Shown here: positions 7,723-17,600 of the stretch, piece after piece
How positions within the stretch are numbered: position 1 is the stretch's first letter
Layout: each line of letters begins with the position of its first letter
Source: Bifidobacterium breve
GTDB taxonomy: Bacteria; Actinomycetota; Actinomycetes; Nanopelagicales; Nanopelagicaceae
NCBI GenBank assembly: GCA_945890205.1
Contig: CAMDCL010000007.1
Span: forward strand, 1 to 44,026
Direction: 5' to 3'
DNA length: 44,026 nt
The notes under the pieces: model-generated
What the model saw: only the letters and a program-made list of their open reading frames with translations
What the model was told of the DNA's origin: nothing
Databases searched by the model: none
Position numbers and translations under genes: made by a program

Positions 7723-8895
7723 ATGAAAAAGTTAAATGTCGGACTAATTGGTGCAGGCTTTATGGGCAAAGCGCACTCACTTGCATATGTGGCTATGCCG
7801 ATGTTTTTTTGGCCGGCTCCAGCAATTCCAGTTCGTAAAACAATTGTTGACGTAAGCGATTCGATTGCTGCAGAGGCTGCACAACGATTTGGTTTTGAGA
7901 AAAGTACTTCCAACTGGCGATCAGTCGTAGAAGATCCAGAAATTGATATTATTGATATTGCAACACCAAATCACTTGCATGCTGAGATTGCTATTGCAGC
8001 TGCAGAAGCTGGAAAGCACATCATTAGCGAAAAGCCACTTGCTCGAAGTGGTGATGAAGCAAAAACTATGTACGACGCGGTTAAGAATGCTGGAATTGTT
8101 CATATGGTTGCTTTCAACTATCGTCGAACTCCTGCAGTTGCACTTGCGAAGAAATATATCAATGAAGGTGCGATTGGAGATGTCCTGAATTTTAGAGGGA
8201 CATATCTCCAAGATTGGTCAGCTGACCCAGATGGCCCACTTTCATGGAGATTTCAAAAGAGTATTGCAGGTTCTGGTTCGTTAGGAGACATTGGAACTCA
8301 CGTCGTAGATATGGCACGTTTTCTTTGTGGTGAAATTACTCAAGTGAACACTCAGTTAAAAACATGGGTTAAGACTCGCCCCCTCCAAGCAGGGGGGGTC
8401 GATAAGCTAGGTGCAAGTACCAAAGATTCCACTGCGCCCCGTGGCGAAGTTGATGTCGATGATGAAGTGTTATCGCTCTTGGAATTCCAAAATGGAGCAA
8501 TCGGTTCATTGGAAGCTACTCGAAATGCGCACGGACGAAACAATTTCCTTACGTTTGAAATCCATGGAACTTTAGGATCTATCTATTTCAACTATGAGCG
8601 CCGAGATGAACTACAAGTTGCATTTGCAACTGATCAAGCCGATCGAAAAGGCTTCCGCACTGTGTATACAGGGCCGGCCCACCCCTACGGAGAAGGCTTG
8701 TGGCCAATTCCAGCTCTCGGTATTGGCTATGGTGAAACGAAGATAATTGAAACCTATGATTTCGTTAAAGCAATCATGGACGGTGGAGAAGTTAGTCCGA
8801 ACTTTAAAGATGGATATCAAATTAATCTAATTGCTGATGCCATGGCAGCTTCTTCACAATCTCGATCTTGGACTCCGGTCCAAATAGTTAAGTAA
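7723..8895 (+). CDS. Gfo/Idh/MocA-family NAD(P)-dependent sugar dehydrogenase
   Basis: 390 residues. The Rossmann motif GLIGAGFMGKAHS is at 8-19, the EKP motif with the active-site lysine at 103-105, and the substrate-domain motif GDIGTHVVD at 188-196. The family oxidises or reduces sugar hydroxyls and ketones, commonly at C3. The gap between GFMGKAHS and the second strand (AYVAMPMFFWPAPAIP) and the loops YLQDWSADPDGPLSW and TGPAHPYGEGLWPIPALGIGYGE remind me of the levoglucosan dehydrogenase of Pseudarthrobacter; this is memory-based and unchecked. The ATG at 7723 follows AAGGAAG; an upstream GTG at 7690 lies inside the hairpin. It likely performs the first oxidation of the imported sugar. 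Confidence 0.92.
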   Translation: MKKLNVGLIGAGFMGKAHSLAYVAMPMFFWPAPAIPVRKTIVDVSDSIAAEAAQRFGFEKSTSNWRSVVEDPEIDIIDIATPNHLHAEIAIAAAEAGKHIISEKPLARSGDEAKTMYDAVKNAGIVHMVAFNYRRTPAVALAKKYINEGAIGDVLNFRGTYLQDWSADPDGPLSWRFQKSIAGSGSLGDIGTHVVDMARFLCGEITQVNTQLKTWVKTRPLQAGGVDKLGASTKDSTAPRGEVDVDDEVLSLLEFQNGAIGSLEATRNAHGRNNFLTFEIHGTLGSIYFNYERRDELQVAFATDQADRKGFRTVYTGPAHPYGEGLWPIPALGIGYGETKIIETYDFVKAIMDGGEVSPNFKDGYQINLIADAMAASSQSRSWTPVQIVK

Positions 8896-8915
8896 TTAAG
8901 AAAAGGGGACTGACA

Positions 8916-10427
8916 ATGTCTAGCAACTTTAATGTCGTGGAGATGAATGACATTTCTAAATCATTCTTCGGCGTTAAAGTGCTAGACAGTGTCAGTTTTG
9001 CGGTAACTTCTGGAGAAATTCATGCCTTAGCAGGAGAAAATGGGGCAGGTAAGTCAACGTTGATGAAAATTCTTCAGGGCGTCTATACATTAGATTCTGG
9101 TGAAATTCATGTTGCTGGTGAAAAGGCATCAATACATTCATTTCAAGATGCTCGTAAATATGGAATAGGCATGGTTTTCCAAGAATTCTCGCTCGTTCCT
9201 GAACTGTCTGTTGCCCAAAATATTTTCTTAGATCGTGAACATAAAAATAGTTTTCACTTCTTTGATGAGAAAGAAACAATCAGACAATCAAAACTTGTCA
9301 TGGAAGAGCTAGGTCTAGATATAGATGTAACTGCAAAAGTCTCAACTTTAGGCCGTGCATTTCAGCAATTAACCGAAATTGCGAAAGCAATTGCAGGTGA
9401 TGCAAAGATTCTAATCTTGGATGAACCGACAGCATCGCTGGCGAAGGAAGAAGTGGATGCGCTTTTTAAAGTTCTAAAACAGTTAACTGCGCGCGGAGTT
9501 TCAATTGTATATATTAGCCACCGGATGGATGAGATTTACAGAATATGCGATCGCATTACAATTTTGCGAGATGGAAAAAAGATTGCTGTTTCTTTGCTTT
9601 CTGAGATTTCTCCTCAAGAAATTATTGCTCATATCACGGGGCGTAAAGATGTTGAAATGCTAACTCATGAAGGCAAATCAGTTGTTCGAACATCTACTCC
9701 GATATTCGAAGCAAGTGGAATTCAAGTTGGTAGTCGTGTGAATAATGTTTCTTTTAAGCTTTATCCAGGCGAAATACTCGGCTTGGCTGGCCTTATGGGT
9801 AGTGGGCGTACGGAACTTGTTAGAGCAATATTTGGATTAGACAAGAAAGATGGTGGAAAACTAAAGATTGATGGACAGGATGTAGTAATAAAAAATCCGC
9901 GTGAGGCAATCGCACACGGATTTGCCTTGATTCCAGAAGATCGTCGCCGTCAAGGCCTAGTGATGGAGCATTCTGTGAAACAAAACATTTTGGCTGCAAA
10001 TTTGTCCTCACTTTCACATCTGAATTTCCTCAGTTTTTCTATGATAAATAACGTAGTTAGAGATTCAATCGAAAGTTTCGAAGTTAGGCCGCCTGAAGCA
10101 AACAGGGAAGTTCGCCTGCTTTCGGGAGGCAATCAGCAAAAAGTGGTTATTGCTAAATGGATGGCTACTAATCCAAAGATCGTTCTTATGGATGAACCAA
10201 CAGTTGGAGTTGATATTGGAACGAAAGTTGAAATCATGAAATTAGTTCGAGCCATTGCAGCGGAAGGGAAATCTGTGATTCTTATTTCGTCAGAACTACC
10301 TGAATTGCTTGGGGTTTGCGATCGAATTCTCGTGATAAGAAAAGGCGAGGTTGCTGAAGAATTAGACCGTAAAGATATCAGAGATGAAGACCATCTACAA
10401 ATGATCGTTCAAGGGATAAAAGTATGA
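8916..10427 (+). CDS. CUT2 sugar ABC transporter ATPase with two ABC domains
   Basis: 503 residues with duplicated ABC domains, as in RbsA and MglA. The first half has Walker A GENGAGKST (40-48) and Walker B ILILDEPTASL. The second half has the degenerate P-loop region GLMGSGRTE usual for this class, a clear signature LLSGGNQQKV and Walker B IVLMDEPTVGVD. It energises import with the permease that follows. GGGGA lies before the ATG. Its stop overlaps the permease start by 4 bp. Confidence 0.96.
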   Translation: MSSNFNVVEMNDISKSFFGVKVLDSVSFAVTSGEIHALAGENGAGKSTLMKILQGVYTLDSGEIHVAGEKASIHSFQDARKYGIGMVFQEFSLVPELSVAQNIFLDREHKNSFHFFDEKETIRQSKLVMEELGLDIDVTAKVSTLGRAFQQLTEIAKAIAGDAKILILDEPTASLAKEEVDALFKVLKQLTARGVSIVYISHRMDEIYRICDRITILRDGKKIAVSLLSEISPQEIIAHITGRKDVEMLTHEGKSVVRTSTPIFEASGIQVGSRVNNVSFKLYPGEILGLAGLMGSGRTELVRAIFGLDKKDGGKLKIDGQDVVIKNPREAIAHGFALIPEDRRRQGLVMEHSVKQNILAANLSSLSHLNFLSFSMINNVVRDSIESFEVRPPEANREVRLLSGGNQQKVVIAKWMATNPKIVLMDEPTVGVDIGTKVEIMKLVRAIAAEGKSVILISSELPELLGVCDRILVIRKGEVAEELDRKDIRDEDHLQMIVQGIKV

Positions 10428-11362
10428 TTCTAGCTAGTCTCAAGAAAATCGATATACGTGCGACACTGATTTATTGGATGTTTGCCGCAATTTTCTTGCT
10501 CTTCGCGTTCCTATTACATGACGATGGATTTTTGCAATCGAATAACTTGCTCAATATTTTCCGCCAAACTGCGACAATCACTGTGATGGCCGTTGCTATG
10601 ACTTTTGTTATCTCTGCTGCCGAGATAGATCTATCTATCGGTGGCGTAGCCGGTTTGGCTAGTGTGGTTGGAGCGATTATGTTACGTGACCACGGCTTAA
10701 TTCAAGGAATTCTTGGGGGACTTGCCATTGGGTTTGTAGTTGGGTCTCTTAATGGACTTTTAGTAGCACATGTTGGAATTCCTAGTTTCTTAGTCACACT
10801 TGGTATGCAAGGTGTCGCTATTGGATTTGCAGCTTTAGTCACAAATTATTATCCAATCCCAATCTTAAATGACACGTTCAATGCAATTTTTGGTTCAGGA
10901 ACGATTGGTTGGTTTCCAGGGTTGCTACTTTGGAGCTTTACAGCAGTAATAATTGGTTGGATTACTCTTACTAAAACTACATTTGGTCGACGCGTTCTTG
11001 CTACAGGTGGAAATCGTGATGCCGCAGAGTTCAACGGGATAAATACAAAGAATGTGAAGTTCAAGGTTATGTTGATTTCATCTGTCGTCGCCTCAATTGC
11101 TGGACTTTTGTACGCAGGACGTTTGCAAACAGGTCGGTATGAATGGGGTGCGGGTGATGAACTCTCTGCCATTGCAGCTGTTATTTTGGGCGGCACAAGT
11201 TTGTTTGGTGGAAGTGGGAGAATTATTGGGACATTTTTTGGCGCTTTATTAGTTGGTTTGATCAATAATGGGCTGATTCTTGCAGGTCTCCCAGTGAGTC
11301 AACAACAAATTGTTCGAGGATTAATAATTATTCTTGCAGTTGCGTTAGCGAAAAAGAAATAG
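10424..11362 (+). CDS. CUT2 sugar ABC transporter permease
   Basis: 312 residues, RbsC-like BPD_transp_2 family, with about eight to nine hydrophobic segments. Family landmarks are AMTFVISAAEIDLSIGGVAGL, GSLNGLLVAHVGIPSFLVTLG, FGRRVLATGGNRDAAEFNGIN and AIAAVILGGTSLFGGSGRI. It overlaps the ATPase gene by 4 bp (ATGA). With the binding protein and ATPase it forms a complete importer using a permease homodimer, as in ribose systems. Confidence 0.95.
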   Translation: MILASLKKIDIRATLIYWMFAAIFLLFAFLLHDDGFLQSNNLLNIFRQTATITVMAVAMTFVISAAEIDLSIGGVAGLASVVGAIMLRDHGLIQGILGGLAIGFVVGSLNGLLVAHVGIPSFLVTLGMQGVAIGFAALVTNYYPIPILNDTFNAIFGSGTIGWFPGLLLWSFTAVIIGWITLTKTTFGRRVLATGGNRDAAEFNGINTKNVKFKVMLISSVVASIAGLLYAGRLQTGRYEWGAGDELSAIAAVILGGTSLFGGSGRIIGTFFGALLVGLINNGLILAGLPVSQQQIVRGLIIILAVALAKKK

Positions 11363-11363
11363 A

Positions 11364-12479
11364 ATGACGACTACATTTTCACGAGAAGATGTTACATTTA
11401 CTCAACAACTAGTGATAAATGCTGGCGTAATTGGCTTTGGATTTATTGGTGAAGTGCACGTTCGCGCTATTAGGTCTTCTGGTGGTTTAGTAACTGCTAT
11501 TGCGGCAAAAACGATTGAAGAAGCTAAAGCGGCAGCGTTGAAAATGGGAATAGCAAAGGCGCTTAGCATCGAAGAGATGCTGAGCGACGACGATATCGAT
11601 GTGATTCACATATGCACTCCTAATATTTTCCATGCTGAATTGGCTGAGCAGGTAATCAAGGCAGGCAAACACGTAATTTGTGAAAAACCTTTGGCAACTT
11701 CGGTAATAGAAGCTCAGCACCTGAATGATCTTGCACAATTAAATGAGGTCGTAGCTACAGTTCCATTTGTCTATCGCTATCATCCATCAGTCCGGGAAGC
11801 TCGCTCGAGAGTTTCGCATTTGAAGGAGCCCTTGAATTTACTTCACGGTTATTACTTACAAGATTGGCTCTCCCGTGAAACAACTATCAATTGGCGCTTA
11901 GACTCAAGCATTGGTGGACCTTCCCGTGCATTTGGCGATATAGGAGTTCACTGGTGTGATCTTCTTGAATTCGTCACGGGGCACAGGATCACGCATATCA
12001 ACGCACAGTTAATGAAAGTATTTCAAAGCCGTGGTGACAAGATTGAAATAGATACCGAAGACGGTGCAACGATGATTTTTAGAACAGATAAGGGTGCACA
12101 AGGATCATTAGTCTTGAGCCAAGTATCTGCCGGCCGGAAGAACAAATTGTGGTTTTCTTTTGAGAGCCCAAGTGAGAGTTTTGTCTTCGATCAGGAGGTG
12201 CCAGATTCCTTGTGGATTGGGGGACTTGCCTCCAATCAAATTGTTATGCGCGGAGTAGCCGAAGAGTCAGCAAGTGCCAAGTCCTATTCAATTCTTCCAG
12301 CAGGGCACCCGCAGGGTTATCAGGACTGCTTTAATTCCTTTGTGAGTGACACCTATCGGACTATTGGTGGAGCAGTTGTTGATGGCCTTCCCAATTTCAA
12401 TGATGGCCTTAGGGCTGCGAAATTAACTGAAGCAGTTTTAACTTCTGCGGAATCTAGAAATTGGGTGGAGATTAAATGA
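11364..12479 (+). CDS. Second Gfo/Idh/MocA-family oxidoreductase
   Basis: 371 residues. A 17-20 residue N-terminal extension precedes the Rossmann motif GVIGFGFIGEVH (about 21-32). EKP is at 107-109 and GDIGVHWCD lies in the substrate domain. It begins one base after the permease stop and overlaps the next gene by 4 bp. With a second family member in the same operon, a plausible split is that one oxidises the incoming sugar at C3 and the other reduces a 3-keto product back to an ordinary hexose. Which does which cannot be settled from sequence. Confidence 0.9.
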   Translation: MTTTFSREDVTFTQQLVINAGVIGFGFIGEVHVRAIRSSGGLVTAIAAKTIEEAKAAALKMGIAKALSIEEMLSDDDIDVIHICTPNIFHAELAEQVIKAGKHVICEKPLATSVIEAQHLNDLAQLNEVVATVPFVYRYHPSVREARSRVSHLKEPLNLLHGYYLQDWLSRETTINWRLDSSIGGPSRAFGDIGVHWCDLLEFVTGHRITHINAQLMKVFQSRGDKIEIDTEDGATMIFRTDKGAQGSLVLSQVSAGRKNKLWFSFESPSESFVFDQEVPDSLWIGGLASNQIVMRGVAEESASAKSYSILPAGHPQGYQDCFNSFVSDTYRTIGGAVVDGLPNFNDGLRAAKLTEAVLTSAESRNWVEIK

Positions 12480-13396
12480 AACTTGGCTTTCTAACAGCCT
12501 GTCTACCAAAACTAACTTTGGAACAAATTGCAGATTTTGCAGTTCAAGAAGGTTTTCAATCCTTAGAGGTTGCCGCTTGGCCAGATTTGGGCGAAAGACC
12601 CTTTATTGCGACCCATATTAATGCAGAGTCTACCGATGCAGATTATCTGACGTCCATAAAAAGTATTTTTAGAGTCAGGAGGCTAACTTTATCTTCACTA
12701 GCTTTCTATGACAATAATTTACATCCAGATCAAAACTCGCGCGATGCCATTAATTCACACTTAATAAAATGTATTGATACTGCAGCGGTTTTAGGGGTTG
12801 AAACAGTAGGCACATTTATAGGGCGAGACTGGAATAAGCCAGTGCGTGAAAATCTGGCCATGGCCAAAGATGTTTTTGCACCGCTGGTAAAGCACGCTGA
12901 TTCTAAAGGTGTAAAAATAATAATTGAGAACTGCGTAATGGAAGGTTGGCATCCAGATGGCTATCCGGGCAACTTAGCCTACTCACCAGAACTTTGGGAA
13001 TGGATGTTTAACCTTGGTTTGTATTTAAATTATGATCCGTCACACTTAGTGTGGATGGGCATCGATCCAATCGAAGCAATTAAACCCTATATAGATCGCA
13101 TTCCTCATGCCCAAGCGAAAGACATTCAGGTAGATACATCTCAAAGAAATTTCTATGGATACCCCGGTAAATCTGTAATACGAGAAAATCCTTGGGATGT
13201 TGGTTGGTGGCGTTACAGGGTCCCAGGCCTAGGAGATGTTGATTGGCGCAGACTTATTGATGTTATGTATGAAGGCGGCTTTAACGGAACATTATCCGTT
13301 GAACACGAAGACCCGTTATGGGGCGGAACTGAGGAAAAGATTAAAGTTGGTTTGCAAATAGCCTACAAAACTCTACGACCACACATTGTGATTTGA
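12476..13396 (+). CDS. Second TIM-barrel sugar isomerase/epimerase-like enzyme
   Basis: 306 residues, AP-endonuclease-2-like TIM barrel. It starts MKLGFLTACLP, comparable to the KLGYQTIT start of the paralogue at 5618. Metal-site regions are VKIIIENCVMEGWHPDG, LNYDPSHLVWMGID, RIPHAQAKDIQ and LSVEHEDPLWGG. The start overlaps the preceding oxidoreductase gene (ATGA). Two different barrels in one operon suggest two successive steps, such as elimination followed by hydration of a keto intermediate; this is inference from pathway analogies. Confidence 0.9.
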   Translation: MKLGFLTACLPKLTLEQIADFAVQEGFQSLEVAAWPDLGERPFIATHINAESTDADYLTSIKSIFRVRRLTLSSLAFYDNNLHPDQNSRDAINSHLIKCIDTAAVLGVETVGTFIGRDWNKPVRENLAMAKDVFAPLVKHADSKGVKIIIENCVMEGWHPDGYPGNLAYSPELWEWMFNLGLYLNYDPSHLVWMGIDPIEAIKPYIDRIPHAQAKDIQVDTSQRNFYGYPGKSVIRENPWDVGWWRYRVPGLGDVDWRRLIDVMYEGGFNGTLSVEHEDPLWGGTEEKIKVGLQIAYKTLRPHIVI

Positions 13397-13404
13397 GACT
13401 CTCA

Positions 13405-13704
13405 ATGTCTAACCAGGAAATAATCATGTGCGCCCGCTTCCAGGCGAAAAAAGACAAGCTAGAAGTACTGAAGGGGCGTCTTTTGGAAATGGTTGAATTA
13501 ACCTCAAAAGAAGAGGGAAATCTTTTTTATAACTTGCACGTAGATAGCAAGGATTCGACAATTTTCTATTTTTTAGAGGGCTGGAAAAACGCTGAAGCGC
13601 TTGCTTTTCACGATCAGACTCCATACGTAAGAGCGATTATTGCCGATGCTCCAGAACTGACAGAAGATGGCATCACGGTCAACTTTATGACTAAAATTTG
13701 CTAA
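13405..13704 (+). CDS. Small ABM-fold protein (antibiotic biosynthesis monooxygenase-like)
   Basis: 99 residues from the ATG at 13405; a TTG at 13393 overlapping the previous stop would add four residues. The pattern IIMCARFQAKKDKLEVLKGRLLEMVELTSKEEGN, NLHVDSKD, FYFLEGWKNAEALAFHDQTPYV is a typical dimeric alpha+beta barrel domain. The family includes YgiN-type quinol monooxygenases and is structurally close to L-rhamnose mutarotase. As the last gene of a sugar operon, a carbohydrate role such as mutarotation of a keto-sugar is possible. That is inference only. Confidence 0.75.
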   Translation: MSNQEIIMCARFQAKKDKLEVLKGRLLEMVELTSKEEGNLFYNLHVDSKDSTIFYFLEGWKNAEALAFHDQTPYVRAIIADAPELTEDGITVNFMTKIC

Positions 13705-13735
13705 TATAAGGTAAGACAATCTCTTCACCATCTAG

Positions 13736-14455
13736 TTACCACTCAACAATCTGATTGTCTTCCCACAAAACTCCAGTGGTATCCCCAGCGTTAAATTCAC
13801 GGGTTGCTAACCACAATGCACATGCTGCACCTTCTTCAGCGCTACGCGGTGCATCCGCTCCACCCATATCTGTTCGAGAATGGTTGGGACAAACCGCATC
13901 TACCAATAAGCCGCGAGCACCTAAACCTGTTTCATGGGCAAGGTTGCGAACCATTGCATTGACTCCAGCTTTACTAATTCGATACGGCGCAAGACCACCC
14001 ATATTTCCAGGTCCAGACATTCTTCCAAGACACGCTGAGTAAATAATTACCCGCCCATTACGGGCATCTGCCATCGATGGAACCAAACCATTTACAAGAA
14101 TGAAAACTGAATCAAGGTTGATCGCCATAACTCTGCGCCACTCTTCATCTGTGGTGCGCAAAGTTTTTGACATCTTTTCACTCATAACGCCATGAGCCAG
14201 AATCACTACATCTGGATTTGGATGGGCGATGGCGATCTGAGAAATGGTGGCGCGGGTAGCTACGAGATCTGCAAGATCAACGGCATACGTCGAAAAGGTT
14301 CGATCTGAGAAATCCCTTTGCAAAGATTGTTGCGCTGTTGAAAGACGGCTCTGATCCTTTGCCACCATGACGATGTCATAGCCAAGAGCTGCTAACCCCT
14401 TGGCATTTTCAAATCCCAGGCCTCTACTGGCCCCTGTCACTATCGCTATCGGCAT
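13736..14455 (-). CDS. Short-chain dehydrogenase/reductase
   Basis: 239 residues, classical SDR fold. The cofactor motif TGASRGLG is at about 7-14, an NAG-like segment reads LAHG, the catalytic Ser region is IIYSACLGRMSG and the catalytic YRISK (YxxxK) is followed by the helix AGVNAMVRNLA. DAVCPNHSRTDMGG matches the usual PG..T.M loop. It resembles carbonyl reductases of the plant and animal type, but the substrate is unknown. It converges on the sugar operon and is divergent from kgd. Its base composition is like the housekeeping genes, not the island. Confidence 0.88.
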   Translation of the reverse strand: MPIAIVTGASRGLGFENAKGLAALGYDIVMVAKDQSRLSTAQQSLQRDFSDRTFSTYAVDLADLVATRATISQIAIAHPNPDVVILAHGVMSEKMSKTLRTTDEEWRRVMAINLDSVFILVNGLVPSMADARNGRVIIYSACLGRMSGPGNMGGLAPYRISKAGVNAMVRNLAHETGLGARGLLVDAVCPNHSRTDMGGADAPRSAEEGAACALWLATREFNAGDTTGVLWEDNQIVEW

Positions 14456-14486
14456 GGGTTAAGGGTGGACTATGTGCGATGGATAT

Positions 14487-14520
14487 GCAGGTCGAAATAG
14501 ATGGAGAAGCAGGTCGAAAT
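14487..14520 (+). repeat. Direct repeat upstream of kgd
   Basis: GCAGGTCGAAAT occurs at 14487-14498 and 14509-14520, 22 bases apart, about two helical turns. It lies between the divergent SDR gene and kgd and could be a regulator site. The 10-mer GCAGGTCGAA also occurs in the ftsE upstream region near 41029. Confidence 0.4.
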
Positions 14521-14622
14521 GGGTGTGGCCAATCTCGCCAAATCCGCGCCTGTACCTGTTTATTCATGCGGGCTCAGGCCGATAGGCTAGGTGGTGTAAC
14601 CAATGCAAAAAGGAGTTTGCCA

Positions 14623-17600
14623 GTGTCGGCACAGGATTTTGGTGCAAATGATTGGCTCGTCGATGAGATGTACGAGCAGTATCTACAGAATCCTACTTCC
14701 GTAGACCCTGCATGGGTTGAGTACTTTAAAAGTAATAAGCCAGGATCTACCGCTCCTCAATCTATGGCAGCTAAAGGTGTTCCACCAATTCCTAAAGCAC
14801 AACAAAAAGCGGCGGTACCAGTTGTACCACCAGTTACTCAAGCAGCACCCGTTGCACCTGCACCCGTTACTCAAGCAGCACCCGTTGCACCTGCTCCAGT
14901 TGCGTCACCAGTTGCTCAAGTAGCAGCTGCCGCACCGGCTTCACAACCAATTGTCCGCGAAACCGCAGCAACACAACCAATGCCAGCAGATCCAGTTGTA
15001 AAACCTGCTCCAGTTTTGATTACACCAGGTGCCTCTTCTCTTGAACCAATTCGCGGTGTTAGCGCTCGCGTTGTTCAAGCGATGGAAGCCTCATTAACAG
15101 TTCCAACTGCAACCTCTGTGCGAGCAATTCCGGCAAAGTTGATGATTGATAATCGAATTGTAATTAACAACCACTTAACACGTGGTCGTGGTGGCAAGGT
15201 TTCTTTCACCCACATCATCGCCTTTGCAATGATCAAGGCGGTTCGTGCAATGCCAGAGATGAATGCATTCTTTGGAGAGCTAGATGGCAAGCCAGCGGTT
15301 GGAAAGCCTGAACATATCAACCTTGGTATTGCGATTGATTTGGCGAAGCCAGATGGTTCACGTCAACTTCTTGTTCCATCAGTTAAGGGTTGTGAAGAGT
15401 TAGATTTCGGACAGTTCTGGGCGGCGTATGAAGCGATCATTAAAAAGGCTCGCGCGGGTGCACTAACCGTTGAAGATTTTGCCGGAACAACAATGTCGAT
15501 TACCAACCCAGGAACAATCGGCACTGTTCATTCAGTTCCACGACTTGTTCAGGGCCAGGGATTGATCTTGGGTGTTGGCGCAATGGATTACCCTGCGGAG
15601 TTCCAAGGCGCAAGCCAGGAAACCCTGGCAAACATGGCTATTAGCAAGGTAATCACACTTACAAGTACATATGACCACCGCATTATTCAAGGTGCGCAAT
15701 CAGGAGATTTCCTGCGCCGCATGCACGAGTACCTGTTAGGTGCTGAAGATTTCTACGATGAAATTTTCTCCTCACTTCGTATCCCTTACGAGCCAATTCG
15801 CTGGGCAAGTGATTTTGCATTTACTCGTGATGAAGAGATCAACAAGACCGCACGTGTTCAGCAGTTAATTCAGGCTTATCGCACCTTTGGCCACTTGATG
15901 GCCGATGTAGATCCACTGGAGTATGTCCAGCACTCACACCCAGATCTGGATGTTGTGACACATGGATTAACACTGTGGGATCTAGATCGCGAGTTTGCAA
16001 CTGGTGGATTTGGTGGCAAGAAGTTCATGCCACTTCGCAAAATTCTTGGAATTCTTCGCGACTCTTACTGCCGTTCAGTTGGAGTCGAATACATGTACAT
16101 CCAGGATCCAGTGGAACGTCAGTGGATTCAAAACAAGGTTGAGGTTGGATACGCAAAGCTTCCGCGTGAAGAGCAGCTACGGGTTCTGCGTAAGCTCAAT
16201 AGCGCTGAATCATTTGAATCATTCCTTCACACAAAGTTTGTTGGTCAAAAGCGTTTCTCACTTGAAGGTGGCGAGTCGGTAATTCCACTTCTAGATGCTG
16301 TTGTCTCTTCTGCCGCAGAGAGCGGTCTTGATGAGGTCTGTATCGGAATGCCACACCGTGGTCGACTTAATGTTCTTGCAAATCTTGCTGGAAAATCGGC
16401 TGGACAGATCTTCCAAGAGTTCCAGGGACATTACGCAGAGAACCAGGTTCAAGGTTCGGGCGATGTGAAGTACCACTTAGGAACATCTGGAACCTTTACC
16501 TCAGAGACAGGTGCAACAACAAAGATTTACTTAGCTGCAAACCCATCACACCTTGAGGCTGTTAACCCAGTTCTTGAGGGAGTTGTACGTGCAAAGCAGG
16601 ATCGCCTCAATGTGAAAAATGCTTACTCTGTCATGCCTATTTTGCTCCATGGAGATGCATCCTTTGCAGGACAGGGCGTCAACGCTGAAGTTCTGCAGCT
16701 TTCACAATTGGGTGGCTACCGCACAGGTGGAACTATTCACATAGTCATCAATAACCAGGTTGGCTTTACTACCTCGCCACATGCATCACGTTCATCTCAA
16801 TACTCAACTGATTTTGCAAAGATCATTCAGGCACCTGTGTTCCACGTCAATGGTGATGACCCAGAAGCCTGTGTTCGTGTTGCGCGTTTGGCCTTCGAGT
16901 ATCGCCAAGAGTTCAATAAGGATGTAGTAATCGACATGATTTGTTACCGTCGTCGCGGCCACAATGAAGGTGATGAGCCAAGTTTCACACAACCATTGAT
17001 GTACAAGTTGATTGATGCAAAGCGTTCAACACGTACCTTGTACACCGAGGCGTTGGTTGGTCGTGGAGATATAACTCCTGAAGAGGCCGATGCAATCGCG
17101 CGTGATTACCAAGATCAGCTGGAATCAATCTTTGCTTCTGTTAATAACATCGAGCCGGAGCATGATGAAAACTTTAAAGCTCCTGTGGCACCTGATGCAC
17201 AGCAGATCAACACTGCAATCTCTGAAAGTACTGCACGTGAAATCGCTGCGACTCAAATGGCTGTTCCAGAAGGATTTACCGTTCATCCTAAGTTGACCCC
17301 ACAACTAGCAAAGCGTGTGGAATCTCTTAATGATGCAACAATCGATTGGTCAACAGGAGAAATGTTGGCATTTGGTTCATTGTTACAAGAAGGACATCCA
17401 ATTCGCCTTGCAGGTCAAGATGCCCGACGTGGAACCTTCTCAAACCGTCACGCAGTTATCATCGATAAGGAAAATGGGAATGAGTGGACACCACTTCGCG
17501 CCCTTATCAAGGATGAGAACCAGTTCTTTGTTATCGACTCATTGCTTAGCGAGTATGCAGCGATGGGCTTTGAATACGGTTACAGCCTTGAGCGTGAAGA

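Noticed and set aside
11487-11738. Minus-strand ORF inside the second oxidoreductase gene
   Set aside because: It lies wholly antisense to a well-supported Gfo/Idh/MocA gene.
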